A stretch of 6,496 nt of DNA. Source: CAYMUC01 sp964471865 (GTDB lineage Bacteria; Actinomycetota; Acidimicrobiia; Acidimicrobiales; Ilumatobacteraceae). Made by a program: the position numbers and the translations under genes. Each line of letters starts with the position of its first letter. The stretch's first letter is position 1. The notes below the pieces were generated by a model, which had not been told where the DNA came from, searched no databases, and worked only from the letters and a program-made list of their open reading frames with translations. Of the stretch, positions 5,563 to 6,496 are shown piece by piece. Location: NCBI GenBank assembly GCA_964471865.1, contig CAYYHU010000067.1, positions 1 through 6,496 on the forward strand, read 5' to 3'.

Positions 5563-6207
5563 TCAGCAGGCCGATGGCGGTAACAACACCCCATCGATGA
5601 TGTGGATGATGGCATTCGTCGTTTCGATGCCCTGTTGGGCAATGCCGACCTCGGCGCCACACGACAGCAACTTGAGGCCATAGTCACCAAAGACCGTCGT
5701 CAGGGTTTCCCCCTGCACGGTGGCGAGTTCGCCCGGGTCGTTGACCAGGCTGATGGCCGTGCGCTTCTCGGGAATCACGTGGTACGTGAGCACCTCGGCG
5801 AGAACCTCGGGGTCGGCAAGAAGATCATCGGCTGTGATCCCCTGAGCCTCGAAGAACGCCTCGAACGCCGGAGTGCTGGGAGCAAAGATCGTGAAGGGAC
5901 CGCCGCCATCGAGCGTCGAACCCAAGTCCGCGGCGCCGACTGCCGCCGCCAGGGTCGACAAGAAACCGGGATCGAGGCGACGGTTGATCGTCGCGTCGAA
6001 AAGATCGGGTGCGCAGGGCTCGGCCAGCACTGCGGTGACGGTCTGAGTGCCGTTGGCCCACGGGCAGTCCGGGTCGAACGTCTCCGCGACCGAGGCTGTG
6101 GACGCCTGGTCATTCGCCTGATCGGACGAATCGGTGTCATCACCGCCGCAGGCAGCCAGGGTCAAGATGGCAGCGCTCGACAGCGCAGCCAGTCGGAATC
6201 GGTTCAT
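5563..6207 (-). CDS. Secreted lipoprotein with one fasciclin (FAS1) domain
   Basis: The 214-residue product begins with a lipoprotein signal, MNRFRLAALSSAAILTLAAC, with lipobox LAAC and lipidated Cys20. An acidic Ser/Asp/Gln linker follows (21-45). The FAS1 domain covers about 65-212: TLAAAVGAADL, the H1 box GPFTIFAPSTPAFEAF (103-118), LTYHVIPEK (140-148), and the H2 box TNAIIHIIDGVLLP (197-210). FAS1 domains mediate surface adhesion or bind small ligands; the protein should be anchored on the outer face of the cytoplasmic membrane. Four further cysteines (C48, C65, C183, C214) could form two disulfides. The start at 6207 has GGAGGT (6218-6213) five bases upstream; an in-frame ATG eleven codons earlier lacks such a site and would weaken the signal peptide. 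It is divergent from recA. Confidence 0.93.
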   Translation of the reverse strand: MNRFRLAALSSAAILTLAACGGDDTDSSDQANDQASTASVAETFDPDCPWANGTQTVTAVLAEPCAPDLFDATINRRLDPGFLSTLAAAVGAADLGSTLDGGGPFTIFAPSTPAFEAFFEAQGITADDLLADPEVLAEVLTYHVIPEKRTAISLVNDPGELATVQGETLTTVFGDYGLKLLSCGAEVGIAQQGIETTNAIIHIIDGVLLPPSAC

Positions 6208-6242
6208 GAGGGACCTCCGCTCAGATGTTCGAGACGGCACTC

Positions 6243-6271
6243 AAACTAGAGGCGATGTCCAAATAAGCGAA
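6243..6271 (-). promoter_or_regulatory. Possible promoter of the fasciclin lipoprotein gene
   Basis: On the minus strand TAGTTT (6248-6243) fits TAnnnT, and TTCGCT (6271-6266) lies 17 bases upstream as a poor -35 (three matches). Transcription would begin near 6236, about 29 bases before the ATG. The -35 overlaps the edge of the palindrome at 6269-6283, which could make that palindrome an operator. Confidence 0.3.
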
Positions 6272-6283
6272 ACCTCAGGTTTC
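6269..6283. promoter_or_regulatory. 15-base palindrome GAAACCT-C-AGGTTTC, possible operator
   Basis: The arms GAAACCT and AGGTTTC are exact reverse complements around one base. The site lies in the divergent region between the fasciclin and recA genes, 14 bases left of the SOS box, and overlaps the probable -35 of the fasciclin promoter. It does not match the LexA box. The regulator is unknown. Confidence 0.45.
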
Positions 6284-6297
6284 CACCATCCGCGTAT

Positions 6298-6309
6298 GAA
6301 CAGGTGTTC
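6298..6309. promoter_or_regulatory. LexA-binding SOS box upstream of recA
   Basis: GAAC-AGGT-GTTC matches the Gram-positive and actinobacterial LexA consensus GAAC-N4-GTTC exactly, with one extra consensus G after it. It lies 99 bases before the recA ATG. LexA would hold recA down until DNA damage drives LexA self-cleavage. Because the region is divergent, it might also affect the fasciclin gene, though it lies upstream of that gene's likely promoter. Confidence 0.9.
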
Positions 6310-6314
6310 GTAGT

Positions 6315-6320
6315 TACTCT
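6315..6320 (+). promoter_or_regulatory. Possible -10 element of recA
   Basis: TACTCT fits TAnnnT and would place the SOS box between the -35 and -10 positions, a natural geometry for repression. The predicted start near 6327 leaves a leader of about 80 bases. No good -35 is found at the expected distance, so the choice is weak. Confidence 0.3.
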
Positions 6321-6408
6321 GTACATCAGCGAACCCCGACACACCCCCGTCCTACGGTTCGGTTCCACGACGTTCGACGAGATCGCAACAGCGAGAAAGG
6401 ACAAGACC

Positions 6409-6496
6409 ATGGAGCGTTCCACGAGTTCTGGAGACCGTGACAAGGCCCTCGAAATGGCCCTGGCCCAGATCGACAAGCAGTTCGGTAAGGGCTCCA
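6409..6496 (+). CDS. recA: RecA recombinase, N-terminal 29 codons (cut by window edge)
   Basis: The reading frame starts MERSTSSGDRDKALEMALAQ and continues IDKQFGKGS, the well-known RecA N-terminus (ALxxALxQIEKQFGKGS in most bacteria) that forms the polymerisation helix leading to the ATPase core. AAAGGA (6396-6401) lies seven bases before the ATG. RecA forms filaments on single-stranded DNA, drives strand exchange and triggers LexA cleavage; the SOS box upstream agrees. The Walker motifs and everything after residue 29 lie beyond the window. Confidence 0.96.
   Translation, partial: MERSTSSGDRDKALEMALAQIDKQFGKGS

Noticed and set aside
5602..6249. 215-codon plus-strand frame opposite the fasciclin gene
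   Set aside because: The minus strand carries a lipoprotein signal, FAS1 motifs and a good ribosome-binding site; the plus frame shows only low-complexity Arg/Gly-rich sequence.
1..6496. CRISPR arrays, insertion sequences, transposases or phage genes
   Set aside because: No spaced direct repeats, terminal inverted repeats with a transposase, or phage-like genes were seen; the tRNA genes show no adjacent integrase or duplicated 3' end.

Overview
The window looks like a chromosomal segment of a high-GC actinobacterium, possibly of the class Acidimicrobiia. The evidence is the GC-rich codon use, the frequent GTG starts, TAnnnT -10 elements six bases before ATG (leaderless starts), and a Gram-positive/actinobacterial LexA box (GAAC-N4-GTTC) upstream of recA. 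The class assignment is an impression from the gene mix, not a proof. The segment is dense with genes, and no gap reaches 300 bases.

Left part (1-1305): a Rieske non-heme iron oxygenase alpha subunit, read rightward, behind a control region. That region holds a perfect inverted repeat with 9-base arms overlapping the -35 of a good sigma-A-type promoter. A divergent reading frame may begin at the left edge.

Centre left (1446-3191): three genes packed as one operon. They encode a small winged-helix protein, a PrsW-type intramembrane metalloprotease with a long soluble C-terminal tail, and a 68-residue zinc-finger protein with a B-box-like cysteine/histidine pattern. Gene two starts one base after gene one stops, and gene three overlaps gene two by ATGA. 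A short motif, GG-[LV]-[FW]-x2-L-[SG]-[DQ]-R, occurs twice in the winged-helix protein and once in the protease tail. This makes a physical or regulatory link among these proteins a testable idea and is the best candidate here for an undescribed system.

Centre (3276-3477): tRNA-His(GTG) and tRNA-Lys(CTT) in tandem on the minus strand. They converge on the protease operon and diverge from the next gene.

Right part (3614-6496): a class III PLP aminotransferase related to glutamate-1-semialdehyde aminomutase, then a leaderless DUF983 membrane protein. The DUF983 gene meets a minus-strand fasciclin-domain lipoprotein gene tail to tail, 11 bases apart, with a strong hairpin inside the DUF983 3' end. 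The fasciclin gene is divergent from recA, of which only the first 29 codons are present. The divergent region holds a perfect SOS box and a separate 15-base palindrome near the probable fasciclin promoter.
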